From Apolygus lucorum (Eukaryota > Arthropoda > Insecta > Hemiptera > Miridae): a DNA stretch of 64,000 nt. The notes beneath the pieces were generated by a model that worked only from the letters and a program-made list of their open reading frames with translations, had not been told where the DNA came from and ran no database searches. The stretch is taken from contig CM019179.2 of assembly GCA_009739505.2 (NCBI GenBank), positions 335,062-399,061 of the forward strand. Direction: 5' to 3'. Both the position numbers and the translations under genes were made by a program. Positions 1 to 11,498 of the stretch are shown one piece after another. Positions within the stretch are counted from its first letter, which is position 1; every line of letters starts with the position of its first letter.

Positions 1-1429
1 TGCAGCGTATTTCACCCTTGTTCACTTCATAAGCGATATCATACCTTTATGAAATCAAGGAAAGCGAGAAAACATTTCAAATGTTGTTTCAGATGTATTG
101 TGTAAGCAATATTATGTTGTTATGTATTTGAACACCTACACTTCTTTTTTTTTCACTTTAATTCAACTTTCTAAAAAAGCTAAGAGTTATGATACGTAAT
201 ACGCAGGATTTATTTACCAGAATTTGCAACCAAGAAGAGCCGAAAGGAAGCTGGTAGGATAACCGATAAGGTACAATAAACCATTGTTGAGACACCGGTC
301 GGAGTTCGAGTCTTGAAGGTAGTAACGGAAAGGTAACGCGACAAAAACTACGCTGGAAACTGAACACTAGAAATGAGAGTCGGCATGAAGGTTCCTTCGT
401 CGACCAGACGGCTGGCATCTGCTGTCTGCTGACGAGGTATTTGGAGCAACCGGTAGAGAGCGTATACTGCTAGTGTCTCGACAAAGAGATTAAACTTCAA
501 GCAGAGTGTCCTCCTGAGCGGAAGATTGATGGGAGTAAACACGGAAAAACTAGTTACTTATATGCTGGTCTGTGACAGTTTGCTCATAATTTGCTTCTAC
601 TTTTTAAAACTGTGTTTCCTAAATCAGAAACTCTGAATTCGTTCTGCAACTCTCCATTTGTAAAACAATTCCTAATGTAGGTGTTTAAAGGTAGATCCAA
701 AAACTATACCACAATAGTAAACTGAACTCCCTTCCATCAACACAATTGAATGAGTTTCTATTGGCAATTTTCTGGATTATGGTCTCCTATGCAATAGACC
801 AATCAAAATCAGGTAATTTACTCGGGAATTTGCTGAGGGAAGAGGGCACATCGTTCTGCCATCACCAAATGCCTAGGACCAATGTTTCGACAAATTCCCA
901 CAACATACCATACCATACCAGTCAATATGGCATATTATGGTCAATATTATATATTATGTTATATTATATATTATGTTATGTTTAATATATAATATGTTAT
1001 TTATATCAATTATAAATTTAATTATATTATGTTATTATTATTATATTATGTCATATTATTGTCAATATATACCAATAACATACCAGTCAATATGGCTTGT
1101 GTCTTGAGATAAGTACCTACCTACCTTCTAGTTAGGATACATGATAGGTACCTACCTACCTACCTGTTTCGAAGGATAAAATTGTGATATTTATTTGGAA
1201 TAACACGATGCCTAAAGTTTGAGGCAACATGGATCTGACACAGGCAGTTCTGACGCAACTGTGAGGCGTCTCTGAGACCCACAGCTATTACAGTATGAGT
1301 ATGTACACTAAGGGATTGTACAAACCATCAGTAATGGTGTTTCATAGGTTTCATCAAACACACATGCATGGGATACCCTGCCGCAAATTTATCTGACAAA
1401 ATCATTTCAACTGCGAATAAAGAATAGTA
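1..1429. other. No gene recognised; AT-rich intergenic DNA
   Basis: No coding or RNA gene is supported here. Positions 945-1080 are a low-complexity TATTATG-rich stretch flanked by two copies of the phrase CATACCAGTCAATATGGC (near 915 and 1080). A short TACC-rich run lies at 1115-1165. Short open frames here lack any recognisable domain. Confidence 0.6.
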
Positions 1430-1700
1430 GGCACGCTCAAGGTACTGCCAGAATGGCCTTATTTTTTGTAAACAAACCCCGGTCCTCCCCTTTAAACATA
1501 AATTTTTAAATTCCAGTGACCAAGGAGACAACAAGAAATATTACTAAATCGAACAAAAAAACTACGCATATCGGTAGTAGAATAACCTGTACAGAGTGCT
1601 CAAAAACGTACTTTTAAAAAAGCATTACCCCCTCCCTTCCTTTCTTCAAAGGCAAAATTCTAAATTCCGGCGACGTAGTCAAATGAAACGTCAATGGGCT
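1430..1700 (-). repeat. Degenerate family D repeat unit
   Basis: The phrases AAAACGTACTTTT, GCATTACCCCCTCCC and TTCCGGCGACGTAGT appear in the order found in the 170-bp internal repeat of the intact D copies at 33584-36125. No terminal hairpin or microsatellite remains, so this looks like an old, truncated copy. Confidence 0.5.
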
Positions 1701-1861
1701 GGAGGTCATATTTTATTTCGATGATTGGAAGATTTATCGACAAACAAGAAGGTAGTATCAAAATGGTTTGTAAACGATGGCGTTTGATCTGTTATTGAAA
1801 AATAAACATATTTCATTATATCAACTTCTTTGTGTGAACTACAAAACAATGTTTTTTACCA

Positions 1862-2574
1862 AAACGCTGCAAATGATTTCACAAAGGTTTATTATTTTCC
1901 TGTATAGATCACTCGTCTGCAAAGATCGCAGCTTTGCCGTAGTCACTATTTTTTATTTTTTTGGTTTTATTTTTCAATAATGAACCTTTGGAATCGACCA
2001 AGAAATTTTTTTTTAACATCTCCTCAAAATTTGATGTTGTTTTTTGACGTTTCAAGGTACGTAGAATCCAAAAATCGAATAAAAATTTGGCCGTCCGTCC
2101 GCCGTACGCGGCACTTTTGCCACTTAGCATTGACCGATTTTGATGAAATTTGGTATGTAGGCTCCATTTGGGGTCTAGTTGTCCCCGAAGATTTTTGTTG
2201 ATGTAGGTAACTTCTAAGGGTTCAAAATGAATTTTGAAATTTTGAAAACGCCCTAACTCGAAAAATGTTGATATACGTAAAGGTATTGTTTTTTCCTTCA
2301 ATTAAGATTCTATAGAATTTTTAGAATTTTTTGAGACAACGCGGAGCCTTGCAGGACAAACCGTTCGCTTCCTACGAGCATTTAAGGTTTTACGTACGAT
2401 AAATCAGAAACACGAGTGTGAATCGCAAAAGAGGCCTAATCTCCGTTCAAATTTTAGCTGACCGAAATGCGATCGATGTTTTTTTCCTATGTTGGATGGT
2501 TGGTGGCTTTGCAGACGAGTGATCTATATAAAAAAAATAAACCATTGTGTAATAATTTGCAGCGTTTTTACCTA
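1862..2574 (+). repeat. Family C element with inverted C-end modules
   Basis: The hairpin-bearing start of C (TTCAATAATGAACC, near 1972) is followed by the CCGTCCGTCCGCC run, the phrase GATTTTGATGAAATTTGG and the end module with GCAGACGAGTGATC and TTTGCAGCG (to 2574). An inverted copy of that end module sits at 1862-1925, so this copy is bounded by inverted repeats of about 64 bp. Confidence 0.65.
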
Positions 2575-2696
2575 CCAACGATGGGTACTACCCTCAATTT
2601 CCATTTATGCCGCGAAGCTTTGGGTTGAAATTTTCAATAATGCCCTAGCTCTAAAACTGTCGTAGTTTGTAGGTACCTATGGTTGGTAGGTCCTTA

Positions 2697-3273
2697 ACCC
2701 GATTGTATAGATGATCCGATGCATAGTAGTTAATCTCAAAACATCAAAACAAGTTAATCTGTAAATCCCTGAACATTTCATTGAAATCGGATGGAAAATG
2801 TAGATGTTATGGCCGTCACAAGGAAATTCACGTTCGAACATGCGCAGTGGCTACTATCGGTCCGAAGGTGGTGATTTTCATAGGGGACTATCTAAACAAG
2901 AATCTGTAACATCCCTGAAAATTTCATTGAAATCGGATGGAAATGTAGAAATTATGACCGTTACAAGGAATTCACGTTTACGCATGCGCAGTCGCTTCTA
3001 TCCGTCCAGGGATGATGATTTTCATAGTGGATCGTCTGCACACCAACCCGCACAATTCCTGAAAATTTCATCGAAATCGGACAATAACTTCGTATAGTTA
3101 TGCGCGTTACAAGGAATTCATGACAGACAGACAGACAGACACGGAACCAAAATTGTTCAGGAAGGTCTACCACTACGTAAAACGCGAGTGGAAATTTCGG
3201 TTTTGGAGAACTTTTTTTTCATCCTTGACAAGTGAAAACAAAGCTTCCGCTTGGTACGAGTAGACTCGGAAGC
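2697..3273 (-). repeat. Family A element, truncated at far end
   Basis: It contains three diverged 145-bp internal units, a short (CAGA)n run at 3119-3141, the block AAATTGTTCAGGAAGG and a decayed terminal hairpin ending CGGAAGC at 3273. The outer CGTCTGCC end is missing. The 12-bp palindromes typical of the family are mutated here (ACGCATGCGC). Confidence 0.7.
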
Positions 3274-3282
3274 AATAAATAA

Positions 3283-4076
3283 ATAGTGACTACGGCAGAG
3301 CTACGATCTTTGCAGACGAGTGATCTATACAGGAAAATAGTGAACCTTTGTGAAATAATTTGCAGCGCTTTCTCTTTTTACCAACTAACTTTTTTTTTAA
3401 CTACCAGCCATTGGTAGGTACTACCTACCACACCATACTCTCTTCTTACCTTCACAATCAGTTTATTAGAAAGAACTAAACGCTTCACACTCAATTTGAA
3501 AATTAAGGAAATTTGATTACTGGTTGCAAAGGATGCAAAACTGAATACTATTCGAAGAAACGAACAGCGATCGCATTTTAGTCAGATAAAATTTGCACGG
3601 AGATTAGACCTGTTGATTCACACTCGTGAAGGAAAACCCGTAGGTTTTTTTAAAAATCCGTTTTATCGAAGGAAACCCCGTAGGTAAGAACGGATTGACC
3701 TACAGAGCTCCGCGTGGTCTCTAAAAATTCAATGCTACCTTAAATTGGTAAAAAAACAATTTCTTTCTTTATTCGAGAGTTTTAGAGCTAGGGCACTCCT
3801 GAAAATTTCAACCCTTAATTTTCACCCCTTAGAAGTGACTGACATCACAAAAGCTTAGTGGGACAACTTGACCCCAAATGGAGCCCACATACCAAATTTG
3901 AACCAAATCGGTCGAGGGTTGTTGAAAAGTGCCACTTACGGCGCGGACGACGGAAATTTTTTTATTCAATTTTCGGATTCTACGTACCTTGAAACGTTAA
4001 CTAACAAAATTGAGGGGTTTTAAAATTTTTTTCTTTCTTGGTCGACTCCAAAGGTTTATTAGGTATTGAAAATAAT
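3283..4076 (-). repeat. Family C copy joined to a lone C-end module
   Basis: Positions 3283-3380 are a forward C-end module (GCAGACGAGTGATC...TTTGCAGCG). Positions 3540-4076 are a reverse C body ending at the hairpin start (AAAGGTTTATTAGG, then GAAAATAATAATT). The 160 bases between are poorly conserved. Divergence is high, so this is an old copy. Confidence 0.55.
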
Positions 4077-4489
4077 AATTACATGATTACATGTATCAGT
4101 TAATCCCTGTGGGGTCTCAAATTTCAATGCCGTGGTACCTACCAAAAATGAGATGAAGATAATTGTCCTATCTTGGGGAAAAAAATTACTTCAAGATTCA
4201 GTTTTCTAAAATGCTAATCAATTATAATGATGACAATAATATTACATGATCAGCAAGAACCTGAGTACATATTCTTGGGAAAGAATTCTCAAACGTGTTG
4301 TTGTTTAAATACGAAGAATGAATGTTTCATTTGTTGTGAAACACATAGTGCATTAACAATAGTCAAAATAGATATTAAATAATGGCTAATAAATGATATA
4401 ACAAGTGATAATACTAGCACATGTAACGTAGGTAATTTAAAAAAACAGAAAAGGGGGGAAGAAGAAAGTAGGTAACAAGAACACTCCAA

Positions 4490-4700
4490 CCCACAAAAGC
4501 AGCGGAGCCCGGCAGGGGGTACCCAGCCGAGCCCAGACCCACCCACCATGGCGGCTCCCAGACCGTATGCCCAAATGGGCATCGGCCAAGTTTGCTACGC
4601 AGACACTGCAAACGAGGGAAATCCACCAAGAGGGCCGCCCCCGAGCCGGCCAAGACACCCCGACCGGGATACCGCAACCGACGGCCTCGAACCGGAGGTA
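4490..4700. other. GC-rich patch, origin unknown
   Basis: About 200 bases are strikingly more GC-rich than the surroundings. A plus-strand frame stays open to a stop near 4692 and is rich in Arg, Pro and Lys at its end, which could be the basic tail of a decayed retroelement protein. No domain is recognisable. Overlapping frames are open on both strands, as expected from GC richness alone. Confidence 0.3.
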
Positions 4701-4864
4701 CTTAAACTAAATGACTAGAAATATGGTGATAGACTATTGACGACTAGATATTTGAAAGACGATGAAAATATTTAACAATAGACAACCCACCCAAATAAAT
4801 ATATATCCTATATTTATACCTATATTGCAACGTATCTTATCCTAATATCACAGCAAGATTAATT

Positions 4865-5110
4865 ATCACACGAGAGATCAGAGAAGTTAAGATGGTCATT
4901 GATGAAAATGATGAAGAGGGTAGGTCCCAAAACAGAACCCTGCGGGACACCAAAACGAATTTCAGATAGGCTTGATACCTCTGAATTGTGACGCACAGCT
5001 TGCATCGTATTGGTTAAGTAGGAATTTATCCTCAAAGAGCTCGTGCTGAAAATCCATATTGAAGAGAACCATCAACTTAATCGGGAAGTTCGTGTTTGAA
5101 TGAATTTTGG
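4865..5110 (-). pseudogene. Reverse transcriptase fragment of a LINE
   Basis: On the minus strand, 4880-4962 reads through the reverse-transcriptase motif FGVPQGSVLGP and then LFIIFIND, the conserved core found in Jockey, CR1 and I-type LINEs just upstream of the catalytic ADD box. In the same frame upstream lie SYLTNTMQAVRHN and SLSEIR, matching the usual linker before this motif. An in-frame stop is present near 5070 and the ADD box is not found, so this is a dead fragment of roughly 75 codons. It is separate from the LINE at 11-15 kb. The clade is not resolved. Confidence 0.75.
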
Positions 5111-5454
5111 TATTACGCTTTGATTAATTCAATCATTCCAACAGATCATAAATAATCGTTGAAGGGAGCCCTCAATTTGGAAGAATTTATTATTAAATTC
5201 CCCAATTGATAGCGACGAGAAGATTCACAACAGTGTTTACGATCACTTAGTGACAAGTGATCGGAACATAATCGTTAATACCATCTATAATTTCTCCTAA
5301 AATCAATCTATTTTAAAACCAATCAATTTTCTTAAAATCCTAAAATTTATCTTTTATTTAAAATTTATCCTAAAATTTATCTTTAAAACATAAAATTATA
5401 AAATTTATCTTAACATTTATTTTAAAATCAATTTATTTTACAATTTATTTATAC
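5111..5454. other. No feature recognised
   Basis: AT-rich sequence with repeated short phrases such as AAAATTTATC and TTTAAAAC at 5290-5440. No coding signal was seen. Confidence 0.5.
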
Positions 5455-6165
5455 ATTTTCAGGGATTATGCGGGTTGGTGTGTAGACGGTCCCCTATGAA
5501 AATCATAATCCCCGGACTGATAGAAGCGACTGCGCATGCGCAAACGTGAATTCCTTGTAACGGCCATAACTTCTACATTTTCCATCCGACTTCAATGAAA
5601 TTTTCATGGATGTTACTGATTAGTATTTAGCTGGTCTCCAATGAAGATCATCACCCCCGGACTGATAGTAGCCACTGCGCATGCGCAAACGTGAATTTCC
5701 TTGTAACGGCCATAACTTCCACATTTTCCCATCCGATTTCGATGAAATTTCAGGGATTATGCGGATTAGGTTGTGATGGTCCCCTATGAAATCACCACCA
5801 TACGACTGATAGTAGCCACTGCGCATGCGCAAAAGTTTTTTAATTGCTTCCGATTTCCACTCGCGTTTTAACGTTTCAGACCTTTCTGAACCATTTTGGT
5901 TCCGTGTCTGTCTGTCTGTGTGTGTTTTATGAGTTCCATGTAACCGGCACAACTATAAGCCACTACGCATGCGCAAACGTGAATTTCCTTGTAACGCCCA
6001 CAACTTCTACATTTTCCATCCGATTTCAATGAAATTTCCGGGGATGTTACCGAGTACTGTTTAGATGGTCCCCTATGAAAATCATAGAGAATGGTTTTTC
6101 ATAGAGGGATTCATTCATAGAGGGATGGTCCCCTGTGAGAATCTAAATCCTATTCATTGCATCAC
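5455..6165 (+). repeat. Two chained family A fragments
   Basis: Positions 5455-5836 hold about three 145-bp units, each with TGCGCATGCGCA (5531, 5675, 5820). At 5847 the phrase ATTGCTTCCGA begins a second copy whose hairpin is mutated, followed by the block, a short TCTG run at 5905-5925 and more units to 6165. The joint lies in a T run (GTTTTTTAATTGC), the same junction wording as at 60855-60866. Confidence 0.75.
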
Positions 6166-6168
6166 TAG

Positions 6169-6224
6169 GCCTCAATAGCTCAGAGGTAGCGCATAGGGTC
6201 CCGGTTTCGAATCCCGCCGAGGCT
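6169..6224 (+). other. tRNA-like segment inside family A
   Basis: The stretch starts GCCTC, carries the A-box TAGCTCAGAGG and the B-box-like GGTTTCGAATCC (one extra T), and closes with GAGGC pairing the start. It is about 56 nt, too short for a tRNA because the anticodon arm is absent. It is therefore read as a tRNA-derived (SINE-like) module carried in some A copies (compare 16701-19180 and 25405-25447), not as a working tRNA gene. Confidence 0.6.
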
Positions 6225-6235
6225 AAGCATTTTGG

Positions 6236-6835
6236 ATTATTATTTTCAATAATGAACCTTTGGAATCGACCAAGAAAAAAAAATTTTTAACACCTCCACA
6301 AAATTTGATGGTTTACGTTTCAAGGTACGTAGAATCCAAAATCGAATAAAAATTTGGCCGTCCGTCCGCCGTACGCGGCACTTCCCCCCTTAGCATTGAT
6401 CGATTTTGATGAAATTTGGTATGTAGGCTCCATTTGGGGTCTAGTTGTGCCCGAAGATTTTGGTTGATGTAGGTCACTTCTACGGGTCGAAAATTAATTT
6501 TGAAATTTTGAAAACGCCCTAACTCAAAACATTTTGATACAAAGGTATTATTTTTCCATCAATTTAAGATAGTATAGAATTTTTTGGAGACCACTCGGAA
6601 CCCTGTAGGACGAACCGTTCGCTCCCTACGAGAATTTAAGGGTTGAACGTACGATAAATCAGAAACACGAGGGTGAATCGCAAAAGAGGCCTATTCTCCG
6701 ATTCAAATTTTAGCTGACCAAAATGCGATCGATGTTTTTTCCTATGTTGGATGGTTGGTGGCTTTGCAGACGAGTGATCTATATAAAATAAAATAAACCA
6801 TTGTGTAATAATTTGCAGCGTTTTTTCTTCAGGTA
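6236..6835 (+). repeat. Family C element, near full length
   Basis: The copy begins with the ATTATT-TTC-AATAAT hairpin followed by GAACCTTTGGAATCGACC. It then shows GGCCGTCCGTCCGCC, the phrase GATTTTGATGAAATTTGG, AACCGTTCGCTCCC, and the end module TTGCAGACGAGTGATC to TTTGCAGCG. It directly follows the tRNA-like tail of the A copy. No open frame of note. Confidence 0.75.
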
Positions 6836-7144
6836 GGTTGCGTGAGGGACGTAGTTATATTATAGTTGATAATGCTACTGATAGTTTTCGGAATAAATTT
6901 AGCCAACTTTCGGAATGAAATTTGTAGGTAGCAAAGAACTAAACATACTGGTATCGATACTTACCTAAAATACTAACGAATGTGAATGTGATGCAAGATC
7001 GCTCGGCGTAAAACAATACAGGCCAAATGTAATCCGAGAGCCCTGTCAAGTGAATCTCATTATGAAAGGTAACTCAAGTAGAACTGACGAAATCTCAAAT
7101 CCCGACAGGAACTGTGGATTCAGGAAGGTACGAGACCATTTTTG

Positions 7145-7712
7145 GTTAATTATTTTAAAAATGAACCTTTGGAATTCGGCAAGAAAAAAGTGTAACCCTC
7201 TTCATAAATCGACGGTTTACGTTTTAAGGTACGTTGAAACCGACAATGAAACAACATTTTTTCCGTCCTTCCGCCGAAAGCGGCTCTTTTTTCCAAGTTA
7301 CCATGGTCAGATTTTGATGAAATTTGGTACACACAGGCACCATTTGAGGTCTAGTAGTGACCTCTTTTAGGGTTTTACCACATTTCGACGGATGTTATTG
7401 TTCGATTTTGATTATTCCAGCGGCAATCTTTTAGTTCTTTTTAATCTAAAGTAGACCTCATTCTGAGAATTTTGGTACCAACCGCAACCTTCTAGCGTGT
7501 GTAGGTAAATCTTTTTCTATGAATTTTTAAAGTTTCGACCGTTTATGACGTCACAATGGGCTGGGGGGTCCCGTACGGCGTACGGCGTATGGCGGACGGA
7601 CGGCCAATTTTTATTCGATTTTTGGATTCTACGTACCTTGAAACGTAAACCAACAAATTTTGAGGGGGGGGGGGGGATTTTTTTCTTAATCGATTCCAAA
7701 GGTTCATTATTG
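7145..7712. repeat. Composite of two inverted C starts around family H
   Basis: Positions 7145-7380 match a diverged C start in plus orientation (AATGAACCTTTGGAATTCGG, GTCCTTCCGCC, GATTTTGATGAAATTTGG). Positions 7560-7712 match a C start in minus orientation (GCGGACGGACGG, CGTACCTTGAAACG, CCAAAGGTTCATTATTG). Between them lies family H (AGACCTCATTCTGAGAATTTTG), also found at 24750-24880. A G12 run at 7664-7675 sits where C copies normally have a short G run. Confidence 0.55.
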
Positions 7713-7732
7713 AATTACAGAAAACGCCAACC

Positions 7733-8058
7733 TTCGTACGTACGTACGTATGGACGGAGGGGTTGGAGGGGTCGTGGGAGTGGGGAGAGTCGGGGGGAAT
7801 CGGAGACGGAAGAGTTGGGGGCGGGAGGAGTCGGATTTTGGGGCGGGAGGAGTCGGAGGAGCTGGAGGCGGGAGGAGTTGGATTTGGGGACGGGAGGAGT
7901 TGGGTTGGGGGCGGGAGGAGTCGGAGACGCTGTGGCCGGGAGGAGCTGAGGGCGGGAGGAGTCGGAGGAGCTGTGGCCGGGAGGAGTTGGAGTGGGGGCG
8001 GGAGGAGTCGGAGGGAGTGGGTGGCGGGGAGAGTCGGAGGAATCGTTATTGCCTACTT
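7733..8058. repeat. (CGTA)n run and GGAG-rich minisatellite
   Basis: A short CGTACGTACGTACGTA run (7735-7750) leads into about 300 bases of imperfect GGGAGGAGTCGGAG-type repeats on the plus strand. All three plus frames stay open simply because of composition. The strand is almost free of C, so G-quadruplex formation is plausible. A related patch follows the same CGTACGTA-type leader at 40290-40420. Confidence 0.7.
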
Positions 8059-8089
8059 TTAGTAGGGCTTTCAGCTAGTTGAAAATAAT

Positions 8090-8515
8090 TAACCAAAATT
8101 TGTCCGTCCTTCCCCACTTAGCATTGACCGATTTTGATGAAATTTGGTATTTAGGCTCCATTTGGGGTCTAGTTGTGCCCCGAAGATTTTGGTTGATGTC
8201 CTAACTCAAAACATTTTGATATGAAGGTTTGTTTTTCCATCAATTTAGGATAGTAGAATTTTAAAAATTTTTGAGACCACGCGGAGCCCTGTAGGACAAA
8301 CCGTTCGCTCCCTACGAGAGCTAAGGGTTGAACGTACGATGAATCAGAAACACGAGTGTGAATCGCAAAAGAGGCCTAATCTCCGTTCAAATTTTAGCTG
8401 ACCGAAATGCGATCAACGTTTTTCTTCATGTTGGATGGTTGGTGGCTTTGCAGACGAGTGATCTATATAGAAAAATAATAAACCACTGTGTAATAATTTG
8501 CTGCGTTTTCATTTT
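8090..8515 (+). repeat. Family C element, truncated start
   Basis: The copy starts within C at AATTTGTCCGTCCTTCC, runs through GATTTTGATGAAATTTGG, AACCGTTCGCTCCC and GAACCACGAGT-type phrases, and ends with the C-end module GCAGACGAGTGATC. The terminal hairpin is missing. Confidence 0.65.
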
Positions 8516-9764
8516 TGAACAAACCTCGAAAACTAATTCCAGTGATCATCTGAAAATAGGATCTTGAATGAACTAAAACTGACATTAAAACCAAGTTTCG
8601 GCCATGATTCCAGTCGTTGACACCTTGTAGGTATAATCTCTTTTTAGGTAACTTGAACAGTTATTTTTTCGAGAATCGTGGAAAGTCACTAAATTGACCA
8701 AAATTAGTTTTGGGAACCTAATTTGAACAATATGAATAAAAGACTATCTTGGAGCCAAGGAAGAGTGTATTAAGTTCCTTCTCGTATATTTTTAACAAGT
8801 GCAGTGATAGGAAAACGAATCAAAGTTATTCCAGTGATTAATAACTAGATTAGAAAGCGGAGGTAGTTTTTATGAAACCATGGTGTCCCAAAGTTGAAGT
8901 TCGTTCAAATCAGGAGCCTAATCCTACAGATCGCAATGTTCAGAAGTTAACCAGCATGAATGATTTCCAATAAGTACTTATGTACCAATTTATTCGGAAA
9001 GTCTCTAGGGGACTAAAAGCATCATCAGAAAGCACGCAATAGAAATCGATATAATCTAAGATATTAATAGATTGAAGAGCAGAACATGTTTGACTCGAAG
9101 TAATGCACATACTAGAGACGATACACTGTTAACTAGTCAGATAGAAGGAATTTAATAATAATATACCTAATCAAGAAAAAATGGACTAGTAACTGTAAAT
9201 TCTCTTTTTTCGCAGCATTTTTCAGTAGAAAATGCGAAAATTGCCCTTGGAATTTTCATATACACTCCATACATTTTCTATCCATTCTTTCCATAAATTT
9301 CCGTACATTCAGTATTATAAATATCCCGTACATATTATTAATTAGATTGGACAATTTTTACTCATCTCTCATCACTAACAACGAACTCCATTTTCTCCCT
9401 TTTTGTTGTCAAAATGTATGATTATAATAATAAATCTAATTAATAATTGGTGGGTATTAAATTTATTAGCTCTACTTATTTAAATTCTGGGAAGAAAAAA
9501 TGGCTGAAGGGGGAAAAAAATACGTAACTACAAAAAATGGAAATTTACAGGAAAACATTTTAATGATTCAGATTTTATTCCTAATTCCGAATAATCTTCC
9601 TAATCGAATAATCACTAACGCTTCAACCAATAGGAAGCATGGTAGACTTACGCTGATACTCGCAAATGAAAGCTGACACAAAATTTAACGCCTACCGTGA
9701 AGTTATCTCGATTTTCACCTAAAACCGACTTACCTGCACCCCTCCCGCCTGCCAAATATTCTTC
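8516..9764. other. No feature recognised
   Basis: AT-rich unique-looking sequence. No repeat family from this window, no coding domain and no RNA gene could be supported. Confidence 0.5.
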
Positions 9765-9900
9765 AAAATCAAAATTCCCACCTCCGTTTTACGTTTTAGA
9801 CCTTCAAACAAAGTGGGTCAAGTCTGAATGAGTAAGTGCAAAGGGTATATACGAAGACCAACTAGACGACCAACTATACGAAGATATTGTCGGATTTTTA
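9765..9900 (+). repeat. Diverged family A fragment
   Basis: It keeps the order TTCAAAATCAAAATTCCCAC, GTTTTACGTTTTAGACC, then ACTATACGAAGATATTGTC, matching the hairpin-proximal part of A. The microsatellite is lost. Confidence 0.45.
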
Positions 9901-10769
9901 TTAAATAAGTTTCGTGTGAAGGATTATGATCGAATTAGAAACTTCGTTGGTTATATTGCTTTGACCGAGGCGATCGGTTTCTACCCATTTCTTTCCCATC
10001 CAGAAAAGTAGAGGGGGAGTTGTTATGAGGTTTCAGGTGGCGTGTTGGGCCCTCTTCTACTACTACTAACTGGATAAGTGTCGGGTCGACCCAGAATATC
10101 ACCAAATTTTTGGATTCTTGGGTCGGTACCATACACTACTACACTGGTGCTTCTACATTTGTATACCTAAATTTCGGCTAACTATTATAATAACAATAGG
10201 TATTATAATCATTAATCTAGTCAAACTAGTTAGATTCTGGTGTATTTTAAGTTCAGCCTTCAAGTTCACACGGAGAACGAACGGTTGGTCTACAGAGCTC
10301 AGGGTGGTCAAATACGATTCTAAAAATTCAATTATATGTATTGCTTCCGAGTTTCTGTCACTTAAGTGATTGACGTTTTGATGATTCCTCTTGCATTTGA
10401 TTATCGTGTTAAGGATAATCGTGTTAATATGCGAGGACTCTATGACTGCCACACCCCGCTTGGCAGATTTTTTTGAGTCATTCCATTCATAAGGCGTGAA
10501 GTCTAATCTATCACAACCCTTTCGCAGAGTTGAATGGGCACCGTTGAGATAATCGAGTTGTAAGAGGGTGGAAAGGAGACTGGTGGGTGGCAGAAAATCA
10601 CTGTCTGCTGCCAGTCTTCTCCGACCCTCATTGACCTCAAGTAATCGAGGCTGAACACCCGAAACTGAGTAGGTAAGACTTCGAATAATACTGCACAGTT
10701 CATATTTTAGGTCGAACACAGCTAAAAAACTTGAACTTGAAAACAGTGACAGCTTTCGATCCGTGTTTC
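9901..10769. other. Mostly unique; scraps of C and A
   Basis: Positions 10270-10335 resemble an inner part of C (CTACAGAGCTC, TTCTAAAAATTC). Positions 10445-10475 resemble the outer end of A (GCCACACC...CTTGGCAGA and a T run). A 225-codon open frame on the minus strand crosses both scraps and has no recognisable domain, so I do not call it a gene. Confidence 0.4.
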
Positions 10770-11333
10770 TCTCTAGTAGACTAGAAGTTGTCGCTATTCC
10801 AATGAAAGCTACAAACCGATGCTTATTCAAATGTCTCCGCGGCGAGTTGGAAAACGTTTCTCTGTCTCTGAAAACCCCTTATTTTTAAAATGGCAGTTTG
10901 AAATTTGCCATTTTGCGGAAATTTTGACTAATTTAGTTGATGGCTTGTTATCAATTCACTTTCAAGGACCAATTACTTAAGTATTCATAACTTATGAAAG
11001 CAAGGAAATAGTTTAGGGTAAATTGTTTCAATTTGTCGAATTTGATTTGTTTCTTTTGTATCCCTTCTGCGTGTTTCTCTCCCGCAGACTATGAGGCGAA
11101 GTCGGAATCGATTCTCATTCAAATGTCCAACGCGGCGAGTAGGAAAACGGATCTCTGAAACTGAAAACCCCTTATTTTGAAAATGGCAGTTCGAAATTTA
11201 TCAATTTGCGGAAATTTATTTAGATATTCATAACTTATCTCTATCAGGGGAAATAATTCAAATTTGTCGAATTTCACTTGTTTCTTTTGTATCTCTTGTA
11301 TATGTTTCTCTCCCGTTAGACTACAAGCCAAAG
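10770..11333. repeat. 290-bp tandem repeat, units 1, 2 and start of 3
   Basis: The phrase ATTCAAATGTC followed by GCGGCGAGT, GAAAACCCCTTATTTT and AATGGCAGTT recurs at 10825 and 11117, a spacing of about 292 bp. GTTTCTCTC followed by AGACTA opens each unit. A third unit starts near 11305 and is interrupted by the LINE at 11334; it resumes at 15359. Confidence 0.7.
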
Positions 11334-11365
11334 TTTTTTTTTTTAATAAGATAACTTTATTATTA
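11334..11365 (-). terminator. LINE poly-A tail and poly-A signal
   Basis: A run of T at 11334-11344 on the plus strand is the poly-A tail of the minus-strand LINE. AATAAAGTTATCTTATT reads into it on the minus strand, giving a canonical AATAAA about 10 bases before the tail. Confidence 0.75.
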
Positions 11366-11498
11366 TAGATATAATATTACAGTTGTGCTGTCTACACGTA
11401 ATAACAAAAACATGGTACATGATTAAGGATGCAATCCTACGATTGTCCCTTACAGTAAATAATATAATTTGAAAAGTACAGTAATAATTCTAAATATT

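Noticed and set aside
6169..6224. Possible functional tRNA gene
   Set aside because: Only 56 nt, no anticodon arm, an extra base in the B-box, and embedded in a repeat family.
7545..8082. Three overlapping Gly/Arg/Glu-rich open frames
   Set aside because: They come from the GGAG-rich minisatellite; all three plus frames are open because the strand is nearly free of stops.
10153..10830. 225-codon minus-strand open frame
   Set aside because: It crosses scraps of C and A and part of the 290-bp repeat, and has no recognisable domain.
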